In this document: piece after piece, positions 9,484 to 17,202 of the stretch
Numbering within the stretch: position 1 is the first letter of the stretch
Layout: each line of letters starts with the position of its first letter
Assembly (NCBI RefSeq): GCF_003574315.2
Contig: NZ_AP025739.1
Span: 682,001-746,000 of the forward strand
DNA: 64,000 nt
Source: Capsulimonas corticalis
GTDB lineage: Bacteria; Armatimonadota; Armatimonadia; Armatimonadales; Capsulimonadaceae
Direction of reading: 5' to 3'
The notes under the pieces: generated by a model
The model's database searches: none
Told to the model about the DNA's origin: nothing
The model's input: only the letters and a program-made list of their open reading frames with translations
Program-made: the position numbers and the translations under genes

Positions 9484-10707
9484 ATGTTTGCTGAGCGCCA
9501 TTCCTTGTCTGCGGCTCCCGATCCTCGGCCCGCTCCCTCCACGTCCGCCCGACAGGTGCTGCGCGTGCTGGAGGAGCGGATCGCGCAGAAGGTCTACCCG
9601 AGCGGCGGCCGGCTGCCGACGGAGCGCGAGTTGGTGCGTGAGCTGGGGACCAACCGCGCGGCGGTGCGCCACGCCCTCACGACGCTCGCGGACAGCGGGC
9701 GCATTGTCCGGCGCGCCGGATGCCGTCCGCAGGTCGCTCCCACCACGGCGGCCCGCGCCACGGCGCGGCGCTTCACTTCCGCCAATCAGCCGCAGACCAT
9801 CGGGATCGTCCTGCCCCAGCACGAAGGCGACTACGCCTCGCGGGAGATCATGCGCGGCATCAGCCGAGTCCTGCGCTCCCAGGAGACGCCCTGCCGGCAG
9901 CTGATCTTCGACCTCACGCAATCGACCACCTCTCCCGAAGCGCTGGAGATCCAGGCGTGCGACGCCGTGGAGCAGGAAGACGTCGCCGGCGCGATCGTCT
10001 GGCCCACCCTTTCCCCCGAATCGCTCGCCCGCTGGCGCCGCTTGCAGCGGCTGGGGCATCCCGTGGTGTTCGTCGACCGCTGCGATCCCGAGATTCCCTG
10101 CGACTTCGTCGGCATCGACAACTACACCGCCGCCCGCGATATCGTCGAATACCTGATTGCGCGCGGGCACACCCGAATCGTTCACCTGACCGACTCCGAA
10201 CCGGTCTCCGCAGTGCGCCAGCGCCAGGAGGGTTACCGGGACGCGCTCCGTTACGCCGGGCTCGCATCGATGGAGCGCCTCTGGTCGCTGCCGCATGTGC
10301 ATTGCGACGATTTGAGCGCGAGGCTGGATCAAGATCTGCGGAGCGGCGCGCTTCCAACCGCCGTGTTCGCGCTCAACGACTTCTCCGCATCGCTGCTGAT
10401 CCAGCACCTGGAAGATCGGGGGATCTCTGTCCCGGACCAGGTCAGCGTGATCGGCTTCGACGATTCGGACTGCTACGCCTCCAGCGGCGGCGTCATGACC
10501 ACCATGCGCCAGCCCTTCGAGCGCATCGGACAATGGGCGGCGGAGCTGTTCCTCCAGCGCCTCAAATCGCCCGATCCGGCCGGACGCCCCTTCCAGCACG
10601 TCCTGCTCCCCACCCGCCTGATCGAGCGCTCCACCTGCCGAACGCTTGGCGCGCCAGCAGCGGAGCATACGCGCGAACCCAATATTTACCGGGGATACTT
10701 GCTGTAA
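9484..10707 (+). CDS. GntR/LacI chimeric transcriptional regulator 1
   Basis: The 407-residue protein has an N-terminal GntR-type winged helix at about residues 20-90 (LRVLEERIAQ, GGRLPTERELVRELGTNRAAVRHAL). The rest is a LacI/GalR periplasmic-binding-protein fold (IGIVLPQHEGDYASREIMRGI, PVVFVDRCDPEIPCDFVGIDN, VSVIGFDDSD, TTMRQPFERIG). AraR of Bacillus is the classic example of this architecture, which usually senses a sugar. A GC-rich stem-loop (about 9363-9388) lies between this gene and the upstream pseudopilin, and no separate promoter is seen, so it is probably co-transcribed. Its paralogue at 11730 shares long identical stretches in the effector domain, for example the identical DYASREIMRGISRVLRSQE. 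Confidence 0.93.
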   Translation: MFAERHSLSAAPDPRPAPSTSARQVLRVLEERIAQKVYPSGGRLPTERELVRELGTNRAAVRHALTTLADSGRIVRRAGCRPQVAPTTAARATARRFTSANQPQTIGIVLPQHEGDYASREIMRGISRVLRSQETPCRQLIFDLTQSTTSPEALEIQACDAVEQEDVAGAIVWPTLSPESLARWRRLQRLGHPVVFVDRCDPEIPCDFVGIDNYTAARDIVEYLIARGHTRIVHLTDSEPVSAVRQRQEGYRDALRYAGLASMERLWSLPHVHCDDLSARLDQDLRSGALPTAVFALNDFSASLLIQHLEDRGISVPDQVSVIGFDDSDCYASSGGVMTTMRQPFERIGQWAAELFLQRLKSPDPAGRPFQHVLLPTRLIERSTCRTLGAPAAEHTREPNIYRGYLL

Positions 10708-10745
10708 TCACGCTGAAAATGACCAAAAACTAACCAGGAAGGAGA

Positions 10746-10795
10746 TTGACATCACTCATAAGCTTTGGTATAATGGCGGTGTCATTTGGTCAAAT
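10746..10795 (+). promoter_or_regulatory. Perfect sigma-70 promoter with TTTGGT repeats, pseudopilin 2
   Basis: TTGACA at 10746-10751, 17 bases, TATAAT at 10769-10774: both hexamers are consensus. CTTTGGTATA (10763-10772) overlaps the -10. A 12-base palindrome ATTTGGTCAAAT lies at 10784-10795, 21 bases after the first TTTGGT. TGACCAAA occurs upstream around 10719, in reverse orientation. This is a strong promoter likely to be repressed by binding over the -10 and start region. Confidence 0.85.
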
Positions 10796-10879
10796 CGTCT
10801 CCGATGACGGACCGCGCCGCCGCTCTCCTCATTCGATCTACTTTGCGTTGACTGCGTGTTTTGTATAAAGGAATAACAG

Positions 10880-11659
10880 ATGAAAACAAACCGTGGATTT
10901 ACCTTGATCGAGTTATTAGTAGTAATCGCTATCATTGCGATACTGGCGGCGATTTTGTTCCCCGTCTTCGCCAAGGCGCGCGAGAAGGCGCGCCAGACTT
11001 CCTGCGCCAGCAACGAAAAGCAGATCATGCTCGCGCTGCTTCAGTACAACCAGGATTACGACGAAACATTCCCGCCCCTCTACACGGATGTCAGCGGCGA
11101 TTGGAACGGCCCGATGGTGGCCTGGTATCAGAACATCTACCCGTACGTCAAAAGCGTCGGCGTCTTCTACTGCCCCGATGACCCCAACACGGGTGTCGGC
11201 GCGCCGGATTGGATCACCTACACGGGAGTCCCCGTGCTCCACAGCAGCTACATCGCCAACGTGCAGACGGGCCTGGGCATCTACGACCCTCATATCAGCC
11301 TGCCGGCGGTGGTCGCGCCCGCCTCCACGGTCTATATTACCGATGGAGGAGTGCAGGGATCGGCGACAGCCCCGTTCGTCACCGTCTCCTCGACGCCAAA
11401 ACCAAAGGCGTGGATCCTGGAAGATCCGATCAAGGATAACCTTTTCCCCAGCGGTCCCGGCAATGTCAGCTCCAGTAACTCGGACTGGGCCGCGCCGGCC
11501 GTGCGCCACACCGACGGCTCCAATGTCGGCTTCTTCGACGGTCATGTGAAGTGGATGCGCCCGGCGGCCTGGTACTACGGCAATACGCCCTGGCTCGATC
11601 CCGAGTGCGGCGGGAACGGCAGCGGTAAAAACAGCGCGGGCGACAACTGCAACCGATAG
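10880..11659 (+). CDS. DUF1559-type secreted pseudopilin 2
   Basis: The 259-residue protein begins MKTNRG then [20 protein letters not shown], the prepilin peptidase site and membrane helix. Its body closely follows pseudopilin 1: [16 protein letters not shown], the [20 protein letters not shown] region, [14 protein letters not shown], and a C-terminal [21 protein letters not shown]. The C-termini of both copies end in the same N-R dipeptide after a CNR. An AAAGGAA ribosome binding site lies just before the ATG. The gene stands between the two regulators and is driven by its own near-perfect promoter. The tight similarity of copies 1 and 2 suggests that the pilin-regulator unit was duplicated. 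Confidence 0.92.
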   Translation: MKTNRGFTLIELLVVIAIIAILAAILFPVFAKAREKARQTSCASNEKQIMLALLQYNQDYDETFPPLYTDVSGDWNGPMVAWYQNIYPYVKSVGVFYCPDDPNTGVGAPDWITYTGVPVLHSSYIANVQTGLGIYDPHISLPAVVAPASTVYITDGGVQGSATAPFVTVSSTPKPKAWILEDPIKDNLFPSGPGNVSSSNSDWAAPAVRHTDGSNVGFFDGHVKWMRPAAWYYGNTPWLDPECGGNGSGKNSAGDNCNR

Positions 11660-11667
11660 CGCGCGAT

Positions 11668-11723
11668 TGGTAAAGTCCAGCGATCTTTGGTATACTGATC
11701 TCAGTGATTCCGTCACTTTTGGA
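11668..11723 (+). promoter_or_regulatory. Promoter of regulator 2 with TTTGG repeats
   Basis: TTGGTA at 11668-11673, 17 bases, TATACT at 11691-11696. TTTGG (11686-11690) abuts the -10 as in the two pseudopilin promoters, and TTTGGA recurs at 11718-11723, 32 bases later. The position rules out the early TTG start at 11667 and points to ATG 11730, about 27 bases after the expected transcription start. Confidence 0.7.
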
Positions 11724-11729
11724 CAATCT

Positions 11730-12896
11730 ATGCTCACAGAACGCCGCCCGAACCCCGCCGCAACCAAAGAACGCCGTGGGCTGTCCGCCACCGCCCTTCA
11801 CGTGCTGAAGGTTCTGGAGGAGCGGATCGCCCAGGGCGCTTACCAGGCGGGGGATTGGCTCCCGACGGAGCGGGATTTAGTGCAGGAGCTGGGCGTCAAC
11901 CGCGCGGCCGTGCGCGACGCCCTGACGGCGCTCGCGGACGGCGGGCGGATTACCCGCCTCGCCGGCTGCCGGCCGCGCGTCGCTCCGGAGGATGGCGGCC
12001 GGCGGGAAAGCCAAAAGACGTCGCCTTCGCATCCGTACACCATCGCCATCGTGCTGCCCCAGCATGACGGCGATTACGCTTCACGCGAGATCATGCGCGG
12101 CATCAGCCGAGTCCTGCGCTCCCAGGAGACGCCCTGCCGTCTCCTGGTTCTGGACATCAACCTCGCCACCACGCTTCCCGAACAACTGGAGCTCGAAGCC
12201 TGCGCCGCCGTGGAAAATGAGAATGTCGCCGGAGCGATCGTCTGGCCGACCCTGACCGCGGAAACATCCGCCGGCTGGCGGCGGCTTCAGCGCATGGGGC
12301 ATCCCGTGGTGTTCGTCGACCGCTGCGATCCCGAGGCTCCCTGCGACTTCGTCGGCATCGACAACTACACCGCCGCCCGCGAAGCCGTCGAGCACTTGAT
12401 CGCGCTCGGTCACAAGCGCATCGCCCACCTGACCGACACCGAGCCGGTCTCCGCCGTGCGCCAGCGCCAGGCGGGGTACCGGGACGCGCTGCTGGACGCC
12501 GGGCTGTCCTCCATGGAGCGGATGTGGATGCTGCCTCATCTGATCTCCGATGACGCCGCTCCCGAGCTCGACCGATGCCTGGACAGCGACACGCTGCCGA
12601 CGGCCATCTTCGCCCTCAACGACTTTTCGGCAAGCCTCGTCATCCGCCATCTTGAGTCACGCGGTGTCCGCGTTCCCGAGCAGATCAGCGTCATCGGCTT
12701 CGACGACAGCGAACGTTATTCCGCCCGTCCGGGGGTGCTCACCACCATGCGCCAGCCCTTCGAGCGCATCGGCCAACGCGCCGCCGAACTCTTCCTTCAG
12801 CGCCTCACCTCCGCCGATCCGGCGGCGCGCCCCTTCCAGCACGTCCTGCTCCCCACGCGCCTGATCGAACGCTCCACTTGCCGCCCCCTGGAATAA
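11730..12896 (+). CDS. GntR/LacI chimeric transcriptional regulator 2
   Basis: The 388-residue paralogue of the regulator at 9484 has a winged helix at about residues 17-80 (LKVLEERIAQ, DWLPTERDLVQELGVNRAAVRDAL) and a LacI-type effector domain (IAIVLPQHDGDYASREIMRGI, PVVFVDRCDPEAPCDFVGIDN, ISVIGFDDSE). A frame-compatible TTG lies 63 bases upstream but falls inside the promoter, and the ATG at 11730 aligns with the start of the first regulator. Its own promoter carries the TTTGG signature also found at both pseudopilin promoters, so autoregulation and cross-regulation with regulator 1 are likely. The ligand is unknown. Nearby fucosidases make a sugar plausible but do not prove it. Confidence 0.92.
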   Translation: MLTERRPNPAATKERRGLSATALHVLKVLEERIAQGAYQAGDWLPTERDLVQELGVNRAAVRDALTALADGGRITRLAGCRPRVAPEDGGRRESQKTSPSHPYTIAIVLPQHDGDYASREIMRGISRVLRSQETPCRLLVLDINLATTLPEQLELEACAAVENENVAGAIVWPTLTAETSAGWRRLQRMGHPVVFVDRCDPEAPCDFVGIDNYTAAREAVEHLIALGHKRIAHLTDTEPVSAVRQRQAGYRDALLDAGLSSMERMWMLPHLISDDAAPELDRCLDSDTLPTAIFALNDFSASLVIRHLESRGVRVPEQISVIGFDDSERYSARPGVLTTMRQPFERIGQRAAELFLQRLTSADPAARPFQHVLLPTRLIERSTCRPLE

Positions 12897-13025
12897 TCAC
12901 GCTCTCTTCACTTCCATCCTCGTATTGTTCACAGCTAAACGCCTCCCTGGTCTCTGCCAATACTCAGAGTAGCAGGCAATTTTTACGTTGAAGAATACGA
13001 AAGACTGAGAAGTTAAGAGGTTCCC

Positions 13026-13871
13026 ATGTCGCCAGTCCGTTACCGAAACATCGAGAAAGTTCGCGCGTTTACGCTGATCGAGCTTCTCGTCGTGATCGCT
13101 ATCATCGCGGTGCTCGCCGCGATTCTGTTCCCCGCCTTCGCCAAGGTCCGTGAGAAGGCCCGGCAGACATCGTGCGCTTCCAACCTGAAGCAGCTGGGCC
13201 TCGCGTTTATGCAGTACACGCAGGACAACGACGAAACGCTGCCCTCCGACAGCCAGCACTACGGACAGGGCTGGGCCGGCAAAATGTATCCCTACGTCAA
13301 AAGCACGGGCGTCTACGGCTGCCCGGACGATCCCACGCAGCCCACCGCCGGCGTGTTTAAGCTGTCCTACGCCCTGAACGCGGCGTACGTCGGCGGGATC
13401 AGCTACTACTATCCGCAAATCACCACGGACTACAACAACACCGTCGTTCAGCGCAGCCCCGCCAATACCGTTCTGCTGTTCGAGATCCAGGGCAACACCT
13501 ATGGCCCGACCCATCTGGTCGGCGTGCCCGTCAACGACCCCGCCGAGCAAAGCAGCGGATCGGGCCTGGGCAGCAACGCCGGCGCCTGCGGTCTTTCCCC
13601 AACCACGAACTGGTGCTACGGAAAGTACGCCACCGGCGACATCAGCGCCAACGGGCTAGCCCCGGTCGGCAAGAAGGGCGTCCACAACGACGGCGCCAAC
13701 TACCTGGCGTGCGACGGCCATGTGAAGTGGCTGAGGCCCGAGAAAGTCTCCGGCGGAGCCCCGGCGGTCAATGAGACCGACGCCGCCGCGCCCAGCACCT
13801 CCAGCAACACCGCCGTCGCGGCCGGCACCGGCAACATGGGCGGCTACGCAATGACGTTCAGCCCGATCTAG
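13026..13871 (+). CDS. DUF1559-type secreted pseudopilin 3
   Basis: The 281-residue protein has a longer leader ([14 protein letters not shown]) before [20 protein letters not shown]. The residue before the cleavage site is Ala where the other three copies have Gly, which prepilin peptidases accept less well. The body contains [32 protein letters not shown] and a C-terminal GHVKWLRPE. The middle differs from copies 1 and 2, so this is an older paralogue. An AGAGG ribosome binding site precedes the ATG at 13016-13020. No promoter with the TTTGG signature is seen in the 129 bases upstream. A strong terminator follows. Confidence 0.9.
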   Translation: MSPVRYRNIEKVRAFTLIELLVVIAIIAVLAAILFPAFAKVREKARQTSCASNLKQLGLAFMQYTQDNDETLPSDSQHYGQGWAGKMYPYVKSTGVYGCPDDPTQPTAGVFKLSYALNAAYVGGISYYYPQITTDYNNTVVQRSPANTVLLFEIQGNTYGPTHLVGVPVNDPAEQSSGSGLGSNAGACGLSPTTNWCYGKYATGDISANGLAPVGKKGVHNDGANYLACDGHVKWLRPEKVSGGAPAVNETDAAAPSTSSNTAVAAGTGNMGGYAMTFSPI

Positions 13872-13890
13872 TCCACTCAGATCGTCCCGC

Positions 13891-13927
13891 AAAAAAAAGC
13901 CCCGCGCCTGCCAGCGCGGGGCTTTTC
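13891..13927. terminator. Bidirectional rho-independent terminator
   Basis: Stem GCCCCGCGC (13899-13907) pairs with GCGCGGGGC (13914-13922), with eight A on the left and TTTTCTT on the right. It serves the converging pseudopilin 3 and O-methyltransferase genes. Confidence 0.92.
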
Positions 13928-13957
13928 TTCGTCAAGCCGCTCCCAATTTGCCCCCAA

Positions 13958-14995
13958 TCAGGATGAGTAAGGCTTGTGCGCGACGATCAGCGGATAAGCG
14001 CTAGGGACGGACATTGGGCGCGGCTCCACAAAGCCAGCTTCGATGAGCCATTGCTGCATTTCTCCGAGCGTATGCGTATCCCCGTCGTCCGTATTCAGAA
14101 GCATAATCACGGAGTGAATGAGCGCTTGCGGCGGGCCAGTGCGCTCCTCATTCACAAACGCCTCCGCGATGACGATCGTTCCACCGGGAGCCAATGCGCC
14201 GTAAGCACGGCTTAACAAGGTCCGAACCCGCGCTTCCCCAATCCCGTGCAGTACATGTCCGAATACGGCGATATCGTAGTCCGCTCCGAACTCCGTCTCC
14301 CGAATGTCGCCGCCGATGAACTCGAACTGATCCGCGATTTCGAAGCGCTCCGCCATACGGCGCGCCGCCGGCAGGACGCCTGGCCAATCGACGCCCGTCA
14401 CGCGCACGTGCTCAGATTCCTGCGCGAGAGCAATTCCCCACACGCCGGCTCCGCACGCAATATCCAAGACATAAGTCGGCTCGCGGCGCCCGCCCAGGTC
14501 CAATGATTTCGCGAACGCTTGAGCGGCGCCGAAATTGATCGGGAAGAGATCTTCCACGAAGTCCGAGAAAAACTCGGTGCATGGAGCCTCTTCGTTCATG
14601 GAGATCTTGGGCTTTCCCGTGCGCACCGCATCCACGAGACTGCTCCACACCGGCAGAAAGCGGTCAGGCGCGTGTCGATAGACGCCGCCCAAATAACCTG
14701 GGCGACTGCTGACAAGAAACGCCGCGCTTTCCGGCGTCAGTGAATAACGCGCTTGCGAGTCCTTGGACAAAAACTCGAGTCCGACCAGCGCGTTCAACAG
14801 TGACCGAAGGCCGCGCGGCGACGCCGCCGTCTCCTCCGCAACTTCCGAAAGACCCATCGGGCCGACATCGAGCAAATCAAAAATGCGCAGCCGGAGGGCG
14901 GCTTCCACAATCAGCGTCGGCGCGTAGCCCCAGGCGATTTGCAAGACGCGCTGCGGCGAAACATGAGAGCTCGCCTCAATCGTATTGACAGTCAT
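13958..14995 (-). CDS. SAM-dependent O-methyltransferase (dimerisation-domain type), copy B
   Basis: The 345-residue protein has an N-terminal winged-helix dimerisation domain at about residues 15-100 (QIAWGYAPTLIVEAALRLRIFDLL, SPRGLRSLLNALVGLEFL). A class I methyltransferase fold follows, with AdoMet motif LDIACGAGVWGIALAQ and the acidic VTGVDWP. This is the caffeate/acetylserotonin/CrtF/MmcR-like O-methyltransferase architecture, which usually acts on an aromatic or polyene hydroxyl. The substrate cannot be assigned. The ribosome binding site AAAGGAGA is in the same spacing and context as in the paralogue immediately upstream (gap 36 bases), so this is a tandem duplication in one operon. 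Confidence 0.9.
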   Translation of the reverse strand: MTVNTIEASSHVSPQRVLQIAWGYAPTLIVEAALRLRIFDLLDVGPMGLSEVAEETAASPRGLRSLLNALVGLEFLSKDSQARYSLTPESAAFLVSSRPGYLGGVYRHAPDRFLPVWSSLVDAVRTGKPKISMNEEAPCTEFFSDFVEDLFPINFGAAQAFAKSLDLGGRREPTYVLDIACGAGVWGIALAQESEHVRVTGVDWPGVLPAARRMAERFEIADQFEFIGGDIRETEFGADYDIAVFGHVLHGIGEARVRTLLSRAYGALAPGGTIVIAEAFVNEERTGPPQALIHSVIMLLNTDDGDTHTLGEMQQWLIEAGFVEPRPMSVPSAYPLIVAHKPYSS

Positions 14996-15031
14996 AAGAT
15001 TTCTCCTTTGAAATTTTCAATGGCATTCGGT

Positions 15032-16072
15032 CTAAGCCCCGAAAGGCTTGCGGGCGACGATCAGCGGGGAGACGCTGGGGGAGGGCATGGTTCGCGCCTC
15101 CACGAAACCGGCTTCCGTCAGCCACTGCTGGATCTCTTCGAACGTGTAGGTGTCGCCGGCGTCCGTGCCGAGCAGCATCACGAGCGAGAAGATCAGCGGG
15201 AATGGCGGGCCGGTGCGCTCTTCGTTGGGAAGCATGTCCGCGATGGCGATCGTCCCGCCGGGCGCCAGCGCCGTGTAGACCTTCTTCAGCAGCTCCCGGC
15301 TGCGCGCTTCGCCTTCCGAGTGCAGAATGTGCCCGAGGGTGGCGACCTCGTAGCCCGCGCCAAAATCGGCTTCGAGGATGTCGCCGCCGATAAACTCGAA
15401 CTGATCCGCGACGTGGAATTTCTCCGTCGTGCGTCGCGTCACGGGCAGAACTCCGGGCCAGTCCACGCCGGTCACGCGGACATGCTCCGATTCCTGGGCC
15501 AGCGCAATCCCCCAGACTCCCGATCCGCACGCGATGTCCAGGGCGTACGTCGTTTGTCGCCTTGTGGAAAGATTCAGGCTGCGCGCGAACGCCTGAGCCG
15601 CGGCATAGCTCACCGGGAAGAGGTCTTCCACGAAGTTCTGGAAGAACTCCACGCCTCCCTTTTCGGCGTTCATCGAGGCCGCGCGGGGCTTGCCGGTCTG
15701 GACAACCTCGGCAAGATCCATCCACGTCGGGATGAAGCTGTCCCGGACTTGACGGATGAATCCGCCATGGTAACCCGGGCGTGTGCTCACCAGAAATGTC
15801 TCGCTCTCCGGCGTCAGTGAATAACGCTCCCGGGACGTCTTCGCAAGCAGGCCCAGGCCCGTCAGCGCGTTCAGCAGCGAACGCAGGCCGCGCTCCGACG
15901 CGGCCGTTTCCTCGGCGACCTCCGCGATCGTTTTTGCCCCCGAATCCAGGATATCGAAGATGCGCAGGCGCACCCCGGTTTCCACGATCAGCGAGGGCGC
16001 GAAGCCCCAAAAGATCTGCGCCAGGCGCTGGATGTTGACGTCGGGGCGAGAGAGGGTCGTGTCATTAGTCAT
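15032..16072 (-). CDS. SAM-dependent O-methyltransferase (dimerisation-domain type), copy A
   Basis: This 346-residue tandem paralogue of copy B has the dimerisation domain (QIFWGFAPSLIVETGVRLRIFDIL, SERGLRSLLNALTGLGLL), the AdoMet motif LDIACGSGVWGIALAQ and VTGVDWPGVLP. I chose ATG 16072 because AAAGGAGA precedes it; an upstream in-frame start at 16135 lacks one. It is first in the methyltransferase pair. The cytochrome c lipoprotein gene lies 107 bases upstream on the same strand and may belong to the unit. Two nearly parallel enzymes may act at successive positions of one metabolite or on related ones, but no biosynthetic gene such as a polyketide synthase is nearby. Confidence 0.9.
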   Translation of the reverse strand: MTNDTTLSRPDVNIQRLAQIFWGFAPSLIVETGVRLRIFDILDSGAKTIAEVAEETAASERGLRSLLNALTGLGLLAKTSRERYSLTPESETFLVSTRPGYHGGFIRQVRDSFIPTWMDLAEVVQTGKPRAASMNAEKGGVEFFQNFVEDLFPVSYAAAQAFARSLNLSTRRQTTYALDIACGSGVWGIALAQESEHVRVTGVDWPGVLPVTRRTTEKFHVADQFEFIGGDILEADFGAGYEVATLGHILHSEGEARSRELLKKVYTALAPGGTIAIADMLPNEERTGPPFPLIFSLVMLLGTDAGDTYTFEEIQQWLTEAGFVEARTMPSPSVSPLIVARKPFGA

Positions 16073-16179
16073 TGTGATTTCTCCTTTGAGATCGATGGAA
16101 ATGTGCAAGTTGGCGCAAAATATGCATTGCGACAATGGATGGATAGTCGGCGCCTGCGCTCAGATCGCCGCTCGGCGCG

Positions 16180-16857
16180 TTACGGCGTGAATTGTTCCCC
16201 GGCGGCCGGGTACGACGGCAGGACGCCGGGGCCGATCTTGTCCGCCGTATCGCTGCTCGCCCAGAAGTCGGGCGGTCCCTGACTGTCCGGCGGCGTATTC
16301 GCGACGGGTTTGACGCCGTGCTTCAAGTAGGCGACGACGCTCCACAGGTCGTCATCCGAAAGATGACGGATGGAGGCCCAGGGCATGGGAGGCGCGAGGT
16401 AGTGCGGCGCGGCGGGGAAGCCGCCCTGCCCCGGCGTGTCGCCGCTGATCGAGGCGTCCGCCGTCGCTCCCGGATCCAGGCCGTGCTTGAGCGCGTTGTA
16501 GACCTGACGATCGGTGAAGCCGCCCAGTCCGGTGGCGGACGGAGTGATGTTGGCCGCGTAGGTTGCGAACGGACCGATCTGGAATACGCCGGGACCGTGT
16601 GGTCCGGAGGCCGTGTTGTATCCCGAGAGCCAGCCGGGCGCGCCGGGATCGTTCCGGCCCTGTGAGTGGCAATCGACGCAGCCGAAGGATGCGACGATCG
16701 CGCGGCCCCGAGAGACCTGGGACTGCGTCGCCTTCGACAGCGGCAGGCCGGAGTCTCCCCCGCCGGAGCTGTCCGACCCGCCGCAGCCGGCGATCGCAAT
16801 TGCGCCGATCGCCGTGAGAGTAAGAAGAAACGCGGCGGCAGGGCCGCGCTTCTCCAT
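16180..16857 (-). CDS. Monohaem cytochrome c lipoprotein
   Basis: From ATG 16857 the product is 225 residues. A hydrophobic leader ends in the lipobox AIAGC, so Cys25 should be lipidated. A Gly/Ser linker follows, and the haem-binding CVDCH lies at residues 60-64. Downstream LAPPMPW could supply the axial Met, and LSDDDLWSVVAYLKH is the typical C-terminal helix of class I cytochromes. The protein should face the periplasm as a membrane-anchored electron carrier. An earlier in-frame start at 16992 would add 45 Arg-rich residues before the signal sequence and is unlikely. The partner oxidase or reductase is not in the window. Confidence 0.88.
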   Translation of the reverse strand: MEKRGPAAAFLLTLTAIGAIAIAGCGGSDSSGGGDSGLPLSKATQSQVSRGRAIVASFGCVDCHSQGRNDPGAPGWLSGYNTASGPHGPGVFQIGPFATYAANITPSATGLGGFTDRQVYNALKHGLDPGATADASISGDTPGQGGFPAAPHYLAPPMPWASIRHLSDDDLWSVVAYLKHGVKPVANTPPDSQGPPDFWASSDTADKIGPGVLPSYPAAGEQFTP

Positions 16858-17202
16858 TCCCGAGCGGCTTGCGGCGGCGGGCGCCGCGGCGCCGCACGAG
16901 TATGCTTGTGTGTGAAATGGCAAGACTGAGCTTCCTTTCGAGAGTGATTGAGGACGGCCCCGGCGCGGACGATATCGTCGCGCCCTTGACATCCCGCCGA
17001 TCCGTAAGACCGTTGTGTCACATTTGTGGGCGTGAATTCGGACGCATTGTCTGAGCCGCCGGATTCTTCGTCTGAACTGCCGCCCGGAGGAGGACCAGAG
17101 CGGCGTGCGTTTAGGTAAACTTTGTTAGGTTGAAATCTTCGCCGTCCCAGTGGGCGCCGGCCGGCCGATCGGCCGGCGCGTGGAGGCGAGAAAGAGGCTT
17201 TC
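16858..17202. other. Divergent intergenic region with GC-rich palindrome
   Basis: This 345-base gap separates the cytochrome gene from the divergent LytS-like kinase. No convincing gene or consensus promoter is visible. A 24-base GC palindrome at 17155-17178 (CGCCGGCC / GGCCGGCG arms around an inner GGCC-GATC) sits just before the kinase ribosome binding site and could fold in its leader RNA. Confidence 0.5.

Noticed and set aside
9334-10668. 444-codon frame antisense to regulator 1
   Set aside because: It covers a clear GntR/LacI gene and has no domain of its own.
11667-11729. Upstream TTG start for regulator 2
   Set aside because: It lies inside the predicted promoter, and the paralogue aligns from ATG 11730.
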